A program made the position numbers and the translations under genes. The notes beneath the pieces were generated by a model, which searched no databases, was not told the origin of the DNA, and saw only the letters and a program-made list of their open reading frames with translations. 64,000 bases of DNA from the NCBI GenBank assembly GCA_036504445.1, contig DASXVE010000025.1, forward strand, positions 289,955-353,954, given 5' to 3'. This DNA comes from Candidatus Aquicultor sp. (GTDB lineage Bacteria > Actinomycetota > Aquicultoria > Aquicultorales > Aquicultoraceae). Of this stretch, positions 62,514 through 64,000 are shown one piece after another; positions within the stretch are counted from its first letter, which is position 1; the number at the start of each line of letters is the position of its first letter.

Positions 62514-63518
62514 CTATCCCTCAATGAGTTTCTCGGCGATTTGCACCGCATTGAGAGCGGCGCCCTTTTTAATCTGATCGCCGACAACCCAGAAGTTAAG
62601 GCCGTTTTCGCATGAGATATCTTCGCGTATGCGGCCGACAAAACAATCGTCCTTACCGGCAGCGATAAGCGGCATCGGGTATTGCTTGTTCGCAGGATCA
62701 TCTATAACTTTAAGGCCCGGTGCGGCGGCAAAAAGCTCGCGCGCCTTATCCGGGGCGATTTTCTCCTCAGTCTCAACGGAAATCGCTTCCGAGTGAGCGC
62801 GCATAACGGGAACGCGCACGCAAGTCGGGCAGACCTTAATGTCTGCGTCGTGCAGCATCTTGCGGGTCTCGTTGACCATTTTCATTTCTTCTTTGGTGTA
62901 GCCGTTGTCCTCAAAGACATCGATGTGCGGGATCAGGTTAAAGAGCAACTGATGTGCGAAAAACTCCACCTGAATCGGATCGCCGGTGGCAAACGCCTTG
63001 GTCTGGCGCAACAGTTCATCCATGCCCTTTGCGCCGGCTCCGGATGCCGATTGGTATGACGAAACGACCACCCGTTTAATCCGGCTGTAATCGTAGAGCG
63101 GCTTCAGCGCAACCAGCATGATAATGGTCGTGCAATTCGGGTTAGCGATTATCCCGCTATGCTTCTTGATATCCTCTGGATTTACTTCGGGCACAACGAG
63201 CGGTACATCCTCAACCATGCGGAAAGCACTCGAGTTATCGACAACAATAGCGCCTGCTTCAACAGCGGCGGGAGCAAACTCTTTACTTATGGAACCGCCG
63301 GCGGAAAAGAGCGCGATATCGATACCATCAAACGAATCCTTGGTGAGTTCTTCAACCGCGTTCTCCTCGCCCATAAATGAGAACGTCTTCCCAACAGAGC
63401 GAGATGATGCGAGCAGCTTAAGATTCGCCACTGGAAAGTTGCGGCTCTCAAGCGTCTGGCGCATTTCCTCACCAACCGCACCGGTTGCTCCGACAACGGC
63501 AACGTTATAGAGCTTCAC
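62514..63518 (-). CDS. asd: aspartate-semialdehyde dehydrogenase
   Basis: 334 residues. NADP motif VAVVGATGAVGEEMRQTL at the start, catalytic Cys in NPNCTTIIMLVALKPL, SYQSASGAGAKGMDEL, and the catalytic His in RVPVMRAHSEAISVET. It reduces aspartyl phosphate to the semialdehyde, feeding lysine, methionine and threonine synthesis. GTG 63518 has AGGAGG nine bases upstream and overlaps the lysC end by 14 bases. Confidence 0.97.
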   Translation of the reverse strand: MKLYNVAVVGATGAVGEEMRQTLESRNFPVANLKLLASSRSVGKTFSFMGEENAVEELTKDSFDGIDIALFSAGGSISKEFAPAAVEAGAIVVDNSSAFRMVEDVPLVVPEVNPEDIKKHSGIIANPNCTTIIMLVALKPLYDYSRIKRVVVSSYQSASGAGAKGMDELLRQTKAFATGDPIQVEFFAHQLLFNLIPHIDVFEDNGYTKEEMKMVNETRKMLHDADIKVCPTCVRVPVMRAHSEAISVETEEKIAPDKARELFAAAPGLKVIDDPANKQYPMPLIAAGKDDCFVGRIREDISCENGLNFWVVGDQIKKGAALNAVQIAEKLIEG

Positions 63519-64000
63519 TGGTAACGGCCTCCTCGCTCAGCTGAAAGTGCTCGTGCAACGCACGAACGGCAGTCTCGATCTTGCTGCCTTCAACCACACA
63601 CGAGATCCTAATCGGTGAGGTGCTGATCATTTGTATATTAATGCCGTTATCGGCCAATACATCAAACATCTCGGCCGCAACGCCTGGATGAGTTTTCATA
63701 CCGGCGCCGACGATGGAGACCTTGGCGATATTCTTGTCGTTGCTATGGCCTTTTGCTCCGAGCACCTTAACGATATCATCGATAACGCTTTCAGCGCGCG
63801 GCAGATCATCCAAAGGTATGGTAAACGAAATATCGGTCAAGCCCTCGGAGCTTACATTTTGCACGATCATATCGATATTGAAATTGGCGGCCGCAAGCGG
63901 TTTAAATACTTTTGCTGCAATGCCGGGCTGATCCGACACACCAAATATCGTTACTTTCCCCTCGCTTGTATCGTGGGTTACTCCACTAATAATGGGCTTC
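63505..64000 (-). CDS. lysC: aspartate kinase, C-terminal regulatory part (cut by window edge)
   Basis: The last 164 residues of aspartokinase are seen, running in from the window end. Two ACT domains are present: KVTIFGVSDQPGIAAKVFKP followed by FNIDMIVQNVSSEGLTDISF, and VSIVGAGMKTHPGVAAEMF followed by NIQMISTSPIRISCVV. These bind lysine and/or threonine for feedback inhibition. The catalytic domain lies outside the window. It overlaps asd by 14 bases, a common lysC-asd arrangement. A GTG at 63939 is an internal codon, not the start. Confidence 0.95.
   Translation of the reverse strand, partial: KPIISGVTHDTSEGKVTIFGVSDQPGIAAKVFKPLAAANFNIDMIVQNVSSEGLTDISFTIPLDDLPRAESVIDDIVKVLGAKGHSNDKNIAKVSIVGAGMKTHPGVAAEMFDVLADNGINIQMISTSPIRISCVVEGSKIETAVRALHEHFQLSEEAVTSEAL

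Noticed and set aside
1..64000. tRNA, rRNA, transposase, integrase or prophage genes
   Set aside because: Gaps were read for cloverleaf-like arms and the ORFs for recombinase motifs; none was found.

Overview
This 64 kb window looks like chromosome from a strictly anaerobic bacterium that uses the Wood-Ljungdahl (reductive acetyl-CoA) pathway. Base composition is moderate and nearly all DNA is coding. A CwlM-like amidase-fold protein, DUF5317 and DUF5658 membrane proteins and the rest of the gene mix suggest a deep-branching acetogen-like Actinomycetota (Aquicultoria/Humimicrobiia-type), but that placement is inference; a clostridial relative is not excluded. No rRNA, tRNA, CRISPR array, phage or insertion sequence was seen.

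Layout. 1-4.4 kb (minus): start of pilT, yjbQ, a small unknown gene, a secreted NlpC/P60 hydrolase that seems to start at ATT, a CwlM-like protein and a DUF5658 membrane protein, then a possible structured RNA. 4.5-6.9 kb: lon. 7.0-16.7 kb (plus): a promoter with a perfect 18-bp palindrome, a PIN-TM-TPR protein, trxB-trxA, DUF3842, cooT (nickel), a His-tailed small protein, cbiMQO (Ni/Co uptake), then DUF2520-panB-panC-panD (pantothenate). 16.8-20.1 kb: DUF5317, an EamA transporter, a small protein and a Cache-HAMP sensor.

20.5-42.2 kb (minus) is the core: fhs, acsV, cooC2, acsD, acsA, acsB, acsC, a GltD-ferredoxin-MvhD-like flavoprotein, metV, metF, cooC1, acsE and a 1371-residue formate dehydrogenase in which a GltD-type beta module is fused to the catalytic subunit and the active-site residue is selenocysteine (in-frame TGA with a strong SECIS hairpin). 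The other one-carbon enzymes, fchA and folD, lie at 50.8-52.3 kb behind their own promoter and a possible attenuator. Together these cover CO2 to formate, formyl-, methenyl-, methylene- and methyl-H4folate, methyl transfer to the corrinoid protein, CO formation and acetyl-CoA assembly. The nickel/cobalt genes supply metals for CODH/ACS and the corrinoid protein. No hydrogenase for catabolism, Rnf, Ech or ATP synthase is in the window.

42.6-50.5 kb (minus): a LytS/LytR-type two-component pair, a membrane glycosyltransferase, a TauE-like permease, a NUDIX hydrolase, an H-cluster-like sensor fused to a GGDEF diguanylate cyclase, and a YbaK deacylase. 52.6-64 kb: plsC, a TPR lipoprotein related to the PIN-TPR protein, an MrfA-type helicase, a TVP38 membrane protein overlapping a lipoprotein rhodanese whose catalytic Cys position is an in-frame TGA (second likely selenoprotein), a cation diffusion facilitator, an acyltransferase and polysaccharide deacetylase pair, an FmdE-like protein, asd and the end of lysC.
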